Positions 13,408-27,307 of a stretch of 64,000 nucleotides of DNA are shown piece by piece. A model generated the notes under the pieces. The model saw only the letters and a program-made list of their open reading frames with translations, did not search any database and was not told the DNA's origin. Positions within the stretch are counted from its first letter, which is position 1. Each line of letters begins with the position of its first letter. A program made the position numbers and the translations under genes. Origin of the DNA: Puffinus mauretanicus (lineage: Eukaryota > Chordata > Aves > Procellariiformes > Procellariidae); assembly GCA_023333565.1 (NCBI GenBank), contig JAJKFH010000209.1, forward strand, positions 103,501 through 167,500. The letters are read 5' to 3'.

Positions 13408-16400
13408 GTATGATTCTCTTTGCACTAACTAAATGGCTGTATGAGGAGTTTTTGAGGCTGTAAAAATGTGACTTGGAGCTGCTCAACTTTGATAGTCTAA
13501 AGTTGTACACTCAAAATGTTTTATCAGGAATCAGATTCTCAAATCTGATACATATTTATGAAAAAGAGCAAGTTGAGATTTAAGAGCATTTGGATTTAAA
13601 GATGGTCTTATTTGAAAAATTAGTCGTCGTCTTCTTTGTCATATTTTACTGTTTTCTACAGTGCAAGAGGGACTTCGAGTATGTGTTTCACCCAGTGATG
13701 TTTTGTTTCCAGAAAATGTTCTTCCTTGCGTGAAGATTTTGTTCGGGTATGAGGATGTAAAAGTGAACTTTAGACTTTGAAGGTCAGTTTTCCTCTCACT
13801 ATGGTGTAAAATGGCCATTGTGTAAATAGTAAGATTCTTTAATTTTAGTTTACTATTATTTGCAATTCAGCTTGTGGCCCCATTGCCCTCAGAGGTTTAG
13901 GTTTTTCATTTTTTGGTGTTCCTAAAATAGTTATGTTCTGGGACTTCAGCTGTTTCAGGAAAAGACTGATGCCATTCTCCCCCTAAGCTGTCTAGTGCAG
14001 CATGAGCCCGGAGGAGCAAGCAGAAGACAACAAGCGTTTGCAATCCATTTTAGAGAGTAGCTGAAATATCTTCCCTGAAATTGGCAGCTATGTGCCGGCC
14101 CCTTCCATCTGCAGGCACTGGTACAGTTGGCAGTTTCCACCCTGCAAAATCAATCATGCCCCTTCCAGATTAAAGACCTAAATAATGTTCATGCATTTTA
14201 AGAGCATTTTTTAATTTCCTGATATTTATAACAACACTTGGGGAAACTTGACACCGAAATCTGTTTCCCAACTGCATTTGTTTTTCCCTCATGTGTGCAC
14301 ACTGATTCGCTATTGCAAGATTGCTCATCAGTGCTGGGCTTTTTTTTGTTTTGGGGTTTTGTTTAGTTCTAAGACAGAGGATTAAAGCACTCACTATCAA
14401 AACAAATATGTATAAAAAAGATTACTTTTAAGAAGCACTGAATCAGTGCTACTGATTTCTTTAAGCTTTCCAATACCATGTTTTCAAAAGTCCCTTAAAA
14501 TGCTAACCCTAGCTCCTCTTTTGTTACACACGGTGAGTGAAAAATGAAACTGAAGGAGGAGGTTTTGTGCTGACCTTAGACCAGACATCTGCCAGAGCAG
14601 TCACCTAGTATAAGCTGCAACACCCCGCTCATAGTTGAAAATGCTTTGGAAAGAAAAGTGCTAAATTGTTTCTGGGCCACAGGATGATTTTCCTCATTGT
14701 TATGATCTGTTATGTATACTTTGCATCAGCAGTATAGCACAGGTTTTTGGGATCTGGTCAGCCTGTCCAAGAGGGGAAAATATCTATATTCCTGAAAAGT
14801 GCTTGAGCTCTGTAACCAAATTGAACTATTGGAGAAATTTTAGGATTTAGATCTTTGTGGAGGTTCTTCTTGATGCATTGATCTTCAGCAAACATGCAAT
14901 AAATGTTTGATTTAATAATCTGATTTATGTAATTTCCACAGAAATGAATTTGAGATATCAGTTGCAAGATTAATTAGTCCCCTTCTATCTTATTGCTCTA
15001 AAATAATGTTTATACCCACCTTGGTCAGATTCTTTCCTCTCTGGAAAGAACCTGTGGTGACGTCCAGTTTGAGTATCAACTGAGTGTGGAATAAAGGGCA
15101 TTTCTTGCATTTTAACTAGCCCTGTGTTGATCCTTGCACACTCCCACCCCAAGTTTAATCTCTAGGTTACTTTTGGTACTTCGTAACAGTGTCTTATCAC
15201 CTATCCACTGCATATCTGGTTCCCATTCTGTGTGCAATAAATTCTCATGTTTCCTTCAATGCTAATTTCTGTTAAGTGATGGTGCATTTGGTTCCTCAAA
15301 ATAAGCAACTTTTTCCTAGTTGAATGTGGGTTTCAGGTATTAGAATGGAAAAGTAAAAGTGAGGCCAGATGATTTTACAGCTGTGTAGTCAACTCTGTTA
15401 ATCTTAATTTTAAAGAAAATACTTTAACTTCCTTTGTAAGTATGCCTTTTATCTTGCTGAAACAATGTTAAATGTTGAGGAGTTCAGGATTAGATTCCTA
15501 TTTACTTATGCATCTTGAACAGTCCCCATCTTGGGACTGTTGTAGGGTAAGCTGTAATAATGTTTCTGAAGTCCTAATTGCTCAGGAATACCTGGGGTTC
15601 TAACTTGCCTAGTCTAAAATAGGTGTATGCAAATACAGGGAGAGTTAGATGTGTTCCAGATGCATTATACCAACTGTGCAAGCACTATATTAGGTACCTG
15701 CCAAATTAAATAATTTTGCTGCACAGTCGAGAACACTTCTACAACAAGATTCATGCATTTCAGAAGCCTAAGGGTCTAGCTGCTCATGTTTGGATCTGCT
15801 TGTTGAGCAGTAATTCTGATTAATAATGCTGAACATAATTCTTAGAGGGCTTGAATCATGTATTCAGAAAACTGCATACGTGGTAGCTCTGTTATATGAT
15901 TGTTTAAGAAGCAGTAGAAGATGCACTCCAAGATTGGCTAGGTGAGATTATATTGTCAGGTTATTAAACTGTACAAAGGAACTTTGTTTCCATGGACACT
16001 TAGGTAAAACCTGAATAATGTCATAAGTGAGACGACAGATTGTTTTGGTCTGAATTGTGTGGTTTTTTCTGTTCATTTTTAGATTGTTAGGCTTTATTGC
16101 TGCTCTAGGGTTCTGAGCGCATGTCTGATATGGCTGAAATAAGGTATATCCTTTGATCAAGAGGGCACCATTTGAAAGATCACACAGCGAAGAATAAGAG
16201 AAAATTATGAAGAATAATTGACAATAATTGATAATTAGGTTCTCTTTGCTCCATACATGTTTACACTTTCACCCTTATGTCCATAAGGACTTTCTGCGTT
16301 GTCTAGTCCTTGTGGATACAGACATCTTAACCAAAAGCTTTCATAAACTTAAATTCCAACAGAGTAGGTGAACCGGGAAAAGGTGAGATTCATAAGAAGT

Positions 16401-17971
16401 TGGTATTAGAGACATGAACTATCACAGCTAGCAAATTTTTTCTAATTACTACAAATTTAGTTATAAAACGTGCCTCAGAGTCTGAAATGAGAACAGACTC
16501 CAGTCTTTATCTACTGATTCTCATCTCCCTGGAGGGCAACATAATTTCAACTGGAATAATGATGGTAACATAGTAAAATTGGTTTCTCAAGACAAGCATC
16601 ATGATTTAAATATTTAAATTTTGGGTCTAATCGTAAATATAGAGACAATCACAATGTTAGTGAAACCAAATAGAAGTAAAGTGCTGCAGAAATTGTCATT
16701 TTTTTAAATTGTGATTATCCTTGGGAGTATGTACCAGGCTTAATCCATCCTTAGAATTTTTGGTAGTGTCTTCAAAGATTTATTTACCTGGTCCTCCTGC
16801 TGATGATAAGTGGTTGCATCTGGTCAGACCAAAAGTGTCCTGTACCAATGAATTTGTCTTCAATACTGATGGCTAGGGAACACGGTATTGAAACGTGGCA
16901 AGAAATTGAATGACACTTCTACCGAATAGCATCTTGTAATCTGAGAGATGAGGATTTACTAAGCCATATGTTGTTTCATATTTTTTATAGTTCTTAGTAA
17001 GGTTTTCTTTCACCTATTTGCCCAGTCATTATTTAACTGCATGTACAGTTCTAGGAAATTTTATAATTATTTTCTTACCTTTTTTTTTCAGAACAGTTTT
17101 ACATGTTTCATTCTATTTGCACTTCAAGGTTCCCCTTCTATCTATCTGTACCTCAAAGACTGTCTTGTGGTGTTGCTGATAAAGATCTTGTTGAGCTTTT
17201 AAAAAGCATCCATATAATGTTCCCAGTTATTCCACCTATCTGTTTTTTCTCTATTTGTTCTTGGGTCTTTAATGCCTTAAGAAAAGTATCTTCTGGAATA
17301 TGTTGTCACTTACAGATGACAAAATAAGCAAGAAAATAGTATGTTTTGTTTTGGTTTTTTAAAAAAATTTTTATTATTTTATTTTTAAGATATTTTCAGA
17401 CTTTGCTTAAAGCTCTCTAATGGACTGGAAGTTTCTGCCTAGCACTTATTTCTTGGGCTATAACACAAGACAATGAAATACAGGAAGTAAATGGGGCAGG
17501 GGTGAGAGAGAATTGAGGTACCAATTTGTAAATGGTCTTATTTCTGACAGAAATGTTGATAGGTCTTTTGCCAGGCTTGAGAGCCAGTTGTTGTGGTGGC
17601 TGCAGTTGTCTTGCCTGTGCACTTACGAGTGTCTGTCAGTCACTAAGATGATACATTTCTTTATCATGTGTGTGATTATAAACCATTATTTTGTGAGAGA
17701 GGCCCTATGCTTTTCCTAGTGTCTCAGCTGCTCTTTATAAAAGTTCTTCTGTCAAGGAATTCTTCAGACTTGTACAATAATGTATCAAGGTGGCAAACTC
17801 TGACAGCTTCAAAAGCTAGGTTTCATTTCATAAGGGCTTTTAAGCTGTCTTGGATATGTACCTGGCAGACATTTCAGTCACTGTCTTTGCACTGTTTTCC
17901 TCTTGTTTCTTTCCCACATGCCATGAAAATATTTTCGTTTAAGTATTTACATAGTAACAGTCTTCATGTGA

Positions 17972-18004
17972 TTTTTTTTGGTTTGGTTTGGTTTGGTTTT
18001 TTTT
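17972..18004 (+). repeat. TTTGG pentanucleotide repeat
   Basis: Four GG pairs spaced every five bases within a T-rich run make a short (TTTGG)n microsatellite. It accounts for the end of the 122-codon open frame that overlaps it. Confidence 0.85.
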
Positions 18005-20239
18005 GTGTTAGGAACAACATTTTAATGGGTAATTGAGAAGGAACACTTCCTTTCTCATTAGATGCTGAATAATCTGATCTCTGGCTAATGTATTTGAAAA
18101 ATAATGTTTCAGTGTGTTATGATAATAATAAAGCAGAATTTTTTTCTTCCACAGGGTTACATCTGTTTATACTATTTTACTATCTCTTGAGTGGTATGAT
18201 ATGAAGTCTTTTTATTGCAGTTTTGTTTAAGAAGAGCTGAGCATGTGATGGAACTGTCAATCAGCATTTAGTCATACAGTATCTATTTCTGTCCCTGTTC
18301 CTCTTAACACAGAGGGCTATTATAGTCTACATTACGAGATAGGTACTTTGGATATAGATATCCTTGAGGGGCAGGATTTATTATGAAAGAGGAGATCAAT
18401 ATAACATGAGACATAGTTTAAATAGCTGAATTTACTTACAAATTTTAAAAGTTAAATTAAGCAGAGGTTGCTTTTGTACATTGAATTTTTCTGCCTACTA
18501 ACACCTTTCTTCTGTTTTATACTTGAATTAGGAACAAAAGCACTTCAGACAAGACTATCAATTTTTTTTACAATTGAAATTATTTAAGATAATTTTGATG
18601 TTATGTTCTTTGTCTCAAAGGCTGAGACTTTGCCTTTCAGCTTTGTTTACATACTCCAGTTGGCACAAAGCACTTAATGTCAGTGGTCACTGAAGTACCT
18701 TGTGTACTCCAATGATATCTACAGTGACTGGGAACCCACTCCTGAAGCAACTTCCCTCCTTTCATCCTTGTAATTACAAATCTTAGATAAAGTAAGCACC
18801 TAATGCATCCTTCAGGAAAACAATTAAGTTGAATAATACTTATATGTGTGTTGTTTTAGTTGTCTCTCAGCCAGAAATAAAAGGAATTAAATTTTTAAAA
18901 ATGGAATAGGTTAGTATGACATTTGCAGTCTCATACGCACGTAATTTCCTACATGTGGAGGCGTGTGTTGGCTAGATAAAGTGGAAAGGTTCTCTTAATG
19001 TGAACTCAGTACCTGAGAGTTTTGGACTCTCAACAAAACACTCAAAAATATAATTTACATTACCTTGTCAGGTAATCTAATTTCTGAAAGAGAAAGTCTT
19101 TTCAAATGTTATCTTATAAACAGTGACTTAAAAGTAACAAGTAAATGAAATCTGCCTGGCCTATTCTTTCTGTTTATTAAGACTTATGGATTAGTTCTTG
19201 AGGTCTTAATCAATTTATAGTGCTGCCAAAAGACATGTTGCACCATGTGCAGTACAGTGACCAAGGAAAGGAAGTTAACGATGAGAAATACAGAAGGAAA
19301 CGATGTCTCTTTTCACTATGAATTTCCTCTCTTGTCTAGCCGTTGGGCTTTCTTGAGCTTAGATTACCCTGGATTTTGTGATCTGTTGGGGGTTGTAAGC
19401 AAATAGCTACTGTAGTTTTACAAAAAACTGCAAAATCTTGTTTAAGCCTGGTTCTTTCAGTTAGGAACTATTATGAATGTTTTCTTTTTTAAATATTATC
19501 AAAACACCATTTATTATTTCATGTAATTAAACACCTGCCCAATAACCGTGTACCAGTCCCTGCTGTTACATACAATTGTAAAGGAGTTGGCCTGTTATCT
19601 TAAGTATTTTAACAATAAAAGCCTGCTTCATCTTATTAATAGAATATTAGATTGACATTAACTGTTATAAAACTTTGGATGGTTTGGTAGCATTTAGCAA
19701 CCACAAACTGGAGGTTTATAGCAGTTCCCAAAATGCAGCCAGTGCCCTACAAATAGACACTAAATTAAGAATGGGCAGTTCTGTTTTTATCATAGTTACC
19801 AACTATTCCAATAAGGTTTTCTCTATTGTAATTTAGGATGAAAATAATTGTGAAACTGTCTCTGATGTGCTTGCTTTTTGGCAAAATTTGTCCCTAATTT
19901 TCTAGTACAAGTAAATAATGAAGAATTATTTTTGAGAAGTAGGAATTTGACTTGGATACTTTCAGATATGGATTTTTGTTGGAGTAGAGAACTGAGCAGT
20001 CACAGAGAAGTCACGTGAATTTGCCTACCTGTACTGAATTTGGGGAGGAGAAAAAATAAAAGTTGTATGGATGTATTCCCCAGTAATTGCCTTAAAGAAT
20101 ATATGAGTTTGCAGAAAATTACCTTCCATTTTGGAGTACATATAAATGTTATCTTCAGTTTAATTAATGTATGCTGTTAATCTGTTGTTTAATCTATTAA
20201 AAATGGAATTACTTTGGCAGAAGTAGATAAATTTATTTG

Positions 20240-20277
20240 TATATACATATATGTTGTATATGTTATATTAGTTATAT
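20240..20277. repeat. Imperfect TA-rich microsatellite
   Basis: A run of TATA/TGTA dinucleotides with interruptions. It has no other recognisable content. Confidence 0.6.
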
Positions 20278-20646
20278 CGGATCACAGCAGTCAGAGAGGC
20301 AACATTTTTCAGGTTCCCTTTTGGAAGGGAAAGACACATATTCCATGAAGAAGGCAAAATATTACTCATAGGAGAGGGTTTTTAGCCTAGAAGAAATAGC
20401 ACTTGTAAGATCTGTTCCTGGCTTTACTGCAGATTCACATGCATCATTTTCCAAAACTGGGATGCTCTTGTTCCTCTTCTGTATTTCTATGCCTCACACC
20501 ACTGTATAGTTCCACTTACCAAATATTCCCTTTAGGACTGTAAATGCAGTTGTAATATAAATTTTCTAATTGTAATAATGATTGAAATGACTTAGTCTGG
20601 CTATGTCAGCAGTAATGTGCATACAGAGCATTGTGGCATCAAGATT

Positions 20647-20669
20647 AAAAAATTTTTTTTTTTTTTTTT
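20647..20669 (+). repeat. A6 followed by T17 homopolymer tract
   Basis: Six A residues directly followed by seventeen T residues. It is able to form a short A:T hairpin but is otherwise a simple repeat. Confidence 0.9.
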
Positions 20670-23600
20670 CAAATCCATGTACCTTGCCTGCCTCCCACAT
20701 TACCCCGAAGCAGAGTGCCATGGATTTACTATTCCAAAAAGCAGTCTGTGTCTACTAGAAGACCTCCCCAGAAATTATCATTTCCCCTGCTTCTCAGAAG
20801 ATACTGTATAGCGAGACAGCTTTTTATAGCACAGGATTTTTCATGCACTCCTCTGCCAGGCTACTGGTAGCAAGGATCCCTTCTCCAAAGATTCAAGGCA
20901 AAGGCAGTTCACATGCCGTGGAGTTGCTGAGTTGTGCGGACTAATAGTTTTGCTCTAGCTTTGCCATTCATTTCCTTCTCTGGTGAACGTGGGACTAAAA
21001 CAAGTACTTCTTTTCATGAAAGCCTGTATTTTGCTACCTTTATTATAAAGAAATTCATGGGTCCACACCCACGGTTACCACCAAATGTTTGTCTGTTCAG
21101 ACCATAAACACTATGAGGACTTGACTGCCTTGTGGTTTGCTAGTCTAGTTAATGGCTTCTGATCTTGGTGGTGTTCCTTAAGTTCTTCTCTAATGCAAAC
21201 TATTTTTAAAGTTACACCTTTCTCCACAGTCCTTGTTCCAGCAGAACACCATTGCATTGCAGTGTGTTGAAGAACAGAGAGGAGGACAAAACCTTGTTTT
21301 CATCTTGCATTGTGCACTGGTGAAACAGCTATATAATTTCCAATGGCTTTTGGTGCATGGAACAGATGGATTTTCTCCTCCTCTTCTTTTAAACATCTAA
21401 GGCAATGGCTGATTGTGTATATTATATATAGCTAAACTAATAATCAGATATTGGGAAACATAAAAATTGCTGCTAACACATTATAGAAAAAATTCACATG
21501 ATACTTTGCTAGCTGTGTTTCAGCGTTTTGACAAGTCCTTGCCTTCTGCACGTAGTATTATGTATATACATAAACCTCCAAAAAAAAATCACGGGATGTA
21601 CTATGCAAACTTAGTCTATAGACTCTAGAGTCAAATTGAAAATGTTACAGGTATGAATCTCATTAAAGTTTGTGCTCATTTCTGTATATTTTACAAAGAG
21701 GAATTAAGGTGTATTCATGTCAGCTAATTCTCAGTTACCATAGCAGCTTGTGGAAGAAGAATAGGGGACGATAATACTATATTTCATAGTGAACACTGAA
21801 AATAGCAGAAAAGTTTTTTGAGAGTTGAGTTCTTTGAGATATGGCTCTTAGATTTAAGTGAAAAGATCAATGCTTTAATCAGAACATACTGGTAATAAAA
21901 GGGAGTTTCTGCTGTGAGTATTCCCACTAAAAAATATCTTACCCTTCAGCTTTCTGTATTCATTTCACATATGACAAGATATTCCTCAGGATAAACAAAG
22001 TTTGTAGAATATGTTTCGAAGTGCTGTAACTTGTTCTCAGCAATAAGAGGTATATTGTTCTGCAATGCTTTAGTCTGAGGAAAATCAGTTATAGATATTT
22101 TTATTTTTTGACTGAAAGTAAATGTATTAGCTGATGTTTGTGTGCTATTCATCAGCTGGAGTCAATTTTCAAAAGAGAATGGCTTTGAGTTGGAAATATA
22201 AGCTTTCATCAAATTCTATTATTGCTTACAATATTTCTTTTCTATCATCCACTCTTTCTCTCTCCCGGCAAAGGAACACACAACAAAACTAATGAAACTT
22301 CAACACTTCTTCAAACTGAGAAATGCTTATTTCTCAGGTCAGTAGTCCTCTGGTCAGCTCAGAGACAACCTTAGTGTTTAAATGATTGAGATGGGTTTGA
22401 AGAAATGGCCTGGCTTTTCAGAGTAAGTTGCAGAGGTGTATGTAAGTAATTCCAGAAATATATCTAGGTTTCTAAAGTTGATCAGGAAGGTAGCCATTGT
22501 TTCCATAAATGATGGTGATATCTGTATATCTGTCATTTATTTGACATTTGTTATTGTTGGTGACGCTAGTGACCCCAAAGATGGTGGAAATCAATTTCAT
22601 GCTGGATTTGCATTGGTTTGGAAAGGTCTGGGCTGGGTCATCTCACTTCTGAGTTTACATTTTTTCCTCTAAGAATACATTCAAGTATCTTTTCTGTATT
22701 GGTACTGAAAAATTGCCTTTGTTTTCCAGATGTGACTCTATGTCCAAAATAAAAATTCTTCTGTCACTTTCTCAATTCCTCTCACTAACAATGCCTCAAG
22801 CCTAGAGAAACTAGCACAGAGCCCTTAATTACTCCTGTCTTGCACTTCTTTTTAACAGGGAAACATTTGCTGTCCTGCCTGTCACTGAAGCCTGTAACCA
22901 CATTCAATGTGGTTCTCTCTAAAACAAAATTAATGTTTTATGTGACAATAGCAGTTGATGCAGTCCTTGATTCTAATCTGTTTTTTTAACCTAACTTTTT
23001 GAACATCCATGTTTTTTCTCCTGTTTTTCCACTACATTTACAAAAAAACTCCCTCCTCCTTTGAAACTTCCTTCCCCATCCCCTATTTATTTGTTATACT
23101 GCATAGGAAAAACTTGAAAATACTTCGTGATGACCAGCATTGTTTAGTTACTACTCTGTTAACCCGTCTATCTATGGCCACTTTATTTCTCATTTTCATA
23201 AACCTTTGGGATATTGTCAGCTCCACATGCACCAGGGCAGCCACTAGTTATGTTACAATGCCTGACTGGTGCTCAGAAGATCTGTTTTCTGCTGCAGGTT
23301 AATGCTGGTGCCTTACAGTTTGCATTCATGCCTTGGGGTGACTCCTGCTGCGGTTCCTGTATCTTTTCTTACCGTGTTTTCCTTCTTTCAATTCTGCCCA
23401 GTTACTGCTTCTGTCTGCCTGGACCATTGCACCTATTAGGGCTGGTCTTTGGTCTTAATTCTTGGGACTCATGATCACCTAACAACAGTGCATCATCCTA
23501 ACACGCAAGGACTTTGGGCCTAGTGTTTTTCCTACTAGAGAAGGGTATTCTTCCACGGCTTGACTCCTAGCTGTTACTGTAACTTATATTATTTATTTTA

Positions 23601-24764
23601 ATGCCCCCCTCCCCCTCCAGTAGAATAACTTTTTGTAAGTTGTCATTGAGCCTCTTATTGTCCCTCCTGAACAGAAGAGTCCACATTCACAGTTTGTTTA
23701 TAAATAAAAAACATAGTGCCTGTACCCTGTGCATTGAAGCCATGCATTAACAAGTAAGAGGTCATCAGGTATGAACATTTTTTTCTCTCTTCTCCCATTC
23801 TGCAGTTTGGTCTAAGCTTAGGAAGCGAGCCATGAGAGATTTACATGTCACTTTCATATGCACTTCATTTAAGTGGAATAACCTTTCAGAAACTATTTAA
23901 ACAACTAAGAACACTCTTACAAACTGGTATTTCATGCTTTCTCTTGTGAGTGGGGAGAAGGGGGATTGCAAAATAAATTAACAAAATGGTTTCCCCATGG
24001 CCTCTAATTGGTATACTGTTTAGTGGATTATATAAAAATGGTGTCAAATTTAATGCTGCTGAAGTTTTCACCTTTAATGATATTTTCTTCACTGTTGGAA
24101 AAGAGATTGGATTTGATAATGTGGCTGCACCTTGAATGACTAGAGATGTCTTACTGTTTGTCCAAACAGCAAAAAAGCATGAGACAATTGAAAATGAAAT
24201 TGTTCTTATTGATTTGCTGCATATTTGATTGACTCTCTGGAGAACTGTTTGATAGAAGAGCATATAATATATCATCACTCTTACGAGTAGTTCTGAAATT
24301 TTACAAGAATGACAGGTGTTGGCAAAATGGCTTCACTAATCAGACCTGCACAATAAGAGCAACTAAAATGCACGATGCTTTTCAGTTTCAGTAGAACAGA
24401 CTTTTTCTGAAAAAATATTTGTGTGAACGAATTCATGTCTGGAGTTTTGTGAGAGATGGAGGCCCTGCTGCAATCTCTGAAGAAGCAGCAAGCTAACAAG
24501 AAGTGAATGTAATGTTTCCCAGGAAAAGTCTATATGGGACATAATGATTCTCAATGGAAACAATACTTATGTTGTTTATAGAAATGTGGGCTTAAATGAG
24601 CTATGATCAAGAATAGTATGACTCTATGAACCAGATGCCAGAAGGCAAAACTGAAAGGAAATTGAGATTCATAGAACCCCAGCTATACATTTCCTTAGTT
24701 TGGGTGTTTTGCTCTTTCTTCCTCATTTGACTGCTCACACACTCCCACAAATGAAGAAAAAAAC

Positions 24765-24863
24765 CCCACATGATTCAAAAAAAAAAAAGAAGAAAAAAAC
24801 TTTCACTCAATTCTTGATTTTTTTTTTTTAATAAGATATAGGACATTCTTTTTTTTTTTTTTT
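24765..24863. repeat. A-rich and T-rich low-complexity cluster
   Basis: An A12 run (24777-24788), an AG/A stretch, a T12 run (24818-24829) and a T15 run (24849-24863) lie within 100 bp. The A runs and T runs could pair. No mobile element is recognisable here. Confidence 0.8.
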
Positions 24864-25669
24864 CCCTGGAAAAAAATAAGCCCAAAGGAACAAATATTTG
24901 AAAATAACCTTTCAATTATTTTACCTGTCCATCTTCTCTTCTGATTGTACTATTACAAGGAAGAAAAGGGCAATAGGGGCTGCCAGAGGTCCTTTGCAAC
25001 TGCAGAGGAATGTTTTTCTTTTTCAAAATAGAAAATTTGATTTTTTTCATAATTATTTTAGGAAAAATATTAATATTTTAATTTTGACAGATGAAGTTTG
25101 TCATAACTTCTTTAGGAAGCCCTTTTGCTTTGACTAGATATGCACACAATGCCTAGATAAACTATGGATTTGTTGGGAAGAGTTAAATCCTAAAGATGGT
25201 AACATATTCCTTGTTTAAGAAGTCAGCACATCCCTCCTTGAAAGCCAATACTCCTAAGCTAACTGTGCTCCATCCTAACCCCTCTTTGACTAAGGTCTGT
25301 GCATTGACTATAAGTTTTCTCATGCCTTTCAGTATCAGTACTCTCTCCCCCATTTCTTTCCAGTTTAAAGACAAAACACAAGTTAGACACTTTTTCTTTC
25401 TGGGCACAGCACTGAGCTGCTGTAAGTCTTGCCTGTTCACCATAATGACACGTAATTGCAGTCCTTCACTTTCGAAGTTTACCCTGTCTCAAGAGTAATG
25501 GCACTGACAGGAGGGGGGATGTTATACTGTAAAAAAGCCAAAGCATGAACCTGTTGTGAACTATTTTAAGAAAATTCCTTTAGTCACCAGTACCTTAGAG
25601 GAGGGTGTAATATTCCGACTCCATCATGTTTTCAACTGATTCCAGAAGGACAAACTTCCCCCTTCAGAA

Positions 25670-25735
25670 ATTGATCTTGTGCCAGTGACATCAATGGAAA
25701 CATTGCCATTGTCATTACTGGAAATTGGATCAGAT
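25670..25735. repeat. Possible ancient sauropsid hairpin-type repeat
   Basis: The order 'acatcaatggaaa', then 'ttgccattgtcatta', then 'ttggatcaga' resembles a palindrome-like phrase common in reptile and bird genomes: gaagtcaatgggaa, ttgccattgactt, ggatcagg. The similarity is recalled, degenerate and unverified. Confidence 0.3.
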
Positions 25736-26703
25736 GCACAGTTTGCACCAGTCATGTGATAGCTGTAGGTAATGTCATTTTTCTTATCACATTAGTAGTT
25801 TCTAGAGTAAAGTACATGTTAAGACTTCAATTTGCTTCCTGCAATGGATATGGTGAGCCAGTACTGAAATATGATGATCGATAATTTTGTTCCTTTGAGA
25901 AAGTTTAGTCAGTGATTTTTTTGAACTTAATGGGACTAGTAGAAGACAACCTAGCAGAGCTGATAGCAATCAATGCAGTTAAAAATGAAACTGTGCATAA
26001 AAATGGCCAAATACATTAATGTAAATAGCTGTTTTTTCCTGGTCACAATCTTCAACTGGCACGAAGCTAGGCTTAATAGCTACATGTTTTGACAAAACAG
26101 TTCAAGCAGCAAACTAAGAAATGCATTTTTTGGGTATTTGAGCTTTGAACAAATCAGTGAGGTGATTTCTGAACTAAAGCGTTATTTCTGGCATTGAGTT
26201 TCAGGCCAACATCTGGACTGCAAACTGCCTAATGTCTGTAGGTATTGTGCAAAAGCTATGCCTGACTCCAGTACTGGAACCCAAGTGCTCTCACCCAAAT
26301 TTGAAAAATATTTCAGCCAAAGGTAGTGATATTGTTAATTTATCATTTCACTAGGATCTTGACTGTTTTCTCAGCCAAGTACTTTTATTTTCAATACCCA
26401 GGTACTAAAAGCTTTCATTTTTACATAAAGACTATGTGTACCAACACATATTCACACTCTTGCCTCTGGATCGTTATGTGGCAATTCTCACTTTTCCATA
26501 AAACTATACTGGAATATAAATATGAACTATTCTGTGTTACTGGCCAATGCAAGTGTTCAAATTCAAATTATTTTCTGTCCTATTTTTTACCTTGTTGCAT
26601 TAACATTGATAAGGCTAACTCGATGAGTGATCAAACTGTTCATGTTTCTTGGCCACTTATTTGAATTGTACCACTAGAAATTTCTACAATGAGAATTTTT
26701 CAG

Positions 26704-26709
26704 GTGAGT
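26704..26709 (+). promoter_or_regulatory. Juxtaposed acceptor/donor, TTTTTCAG then GTGAGT
   Basis: A CAG acceptor ending at 26703 directly abuts a consensus GTGAGT donor, the layout of a recursive splice site in a long intron. The pyrimidine tract upstream is short. Juxtaposed motifs like this are expected several times by chance in a window of this length, so it is recorded with low confidence. Confidence 0.12.
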
Positions 26710-26816
26710 GCAACTATAGTTTGTTTTTTCCAGGGAAGAGGGGATAATAAAAAAATAAAGTTATTTAAAAAAAATTGTGCTGACATAACTTTTTAAAGAA
26801 ATATTTTTTATCACCT

Positions 26817-27083
26817 TCAGGACGAAAGGAAATGGCCTCAAGTTGCACCAAGGGAGGTTTAGATTGGACATTAGGAAAAATTTCTTTACTGAAAGAGTGG
26901 TCAGGCCTTGGAACAGGCTGCCCAGGGAAGTGGTTGAGTCACCATCCCTGGAAGTATTTAAAAGACATGTAAATGAGGCGCTTAGGGACATGGTTTAGTG
27001 GGCATGGTGGTGTTGGGTTGATGGTTGGACTGGATGATATTAGAGGTCTTTTCCAATCTTAATGATTCTATGATTCTATGATT
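26817..27083 (+). mobile_element. CR1 LINE, 5'-truncated 3' end (plus strand)
   Basis: This copy covers the last part of CR1 ORF2 and the short 3' UTR. The DNA encoding the FRLDIRKN...[22 protein letters not shown] end is recognisable from 'gtttagattggacattagg' through 'ctgcccagggaagtggttga'. Then come 'ggttggactggatgatatt' and 'agaggtcttttccaatctt', and it finishes with two ATTCTATG units at 27065-27080. The reading frame has small changes, so it is a dead copy. Target-site duplications are not expected for CR1 and none is seen. Confidence 0.95.
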
Positions 27084-27099
27084 ATACCTTTCAAACATG

Positions 27100-27307
27100 A
27101 AAAAAAAAAAGGGAAAATGTTTTGAAAGATTAATTTGTCCTTTCATCTTAAAATCCCTTATCCCTGCACTAGGAAGGTTCTGTAGTTTGGATAACAGTGA
27201 CAATGTATTATTTGGAAAAAAAAAAAAAAAACAAGTTTTAAACATTTAGACTTTCAAAAATTTAATTTCATTTTGAAAGTAGAAAAATGTTTTTTTTTTT
27301 TTTTTTT
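27100..27307. repeat. Homopolymer cluster next to the CR1 end
   Basis: A11 (27100-27110), A16 (27216-27231) and T18 (27290-27307) follow the CR1 terminus within 225 bp. They are simple repeats with no recognisable element between them. Confidence 0.85.

Larger units (their letters stand above)
13408..26816. other. Long non-coding stretch with simple repeats
   Basis: About 13.4 kb without a supportable gene. The longest open frames (17668-18036 plus, 23886-24278 minus) lack any domain or splice context, and the first runs into a pentanucleotide repeat. Several good pyrimidine-rich acceptors occur (ending near 17090 and 18151) but have no matching donors. It also contains the low-complexity tracts listed separately. 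Confidence 0.55.

Noticed and set aside
16164..16190. Partial resemblance of 'gcaccatttgaaag' to a miR-29 mature sequence
   Set aside because: The match breaks after the seed-proximal bases and no precursor stem is present.
17668..18036. 122-codon plus-strand open frame
   Set aside because: It runs through T-rich DNA into a TTTGG microsatellite and shows no domain or splice context.
23886..24278. 130-codon minus-strand open frame
   Set aside because: No recognisable domain, AT-driven composition and no paired splice sites. Its length is compatible with chance in AT-rich DNA.
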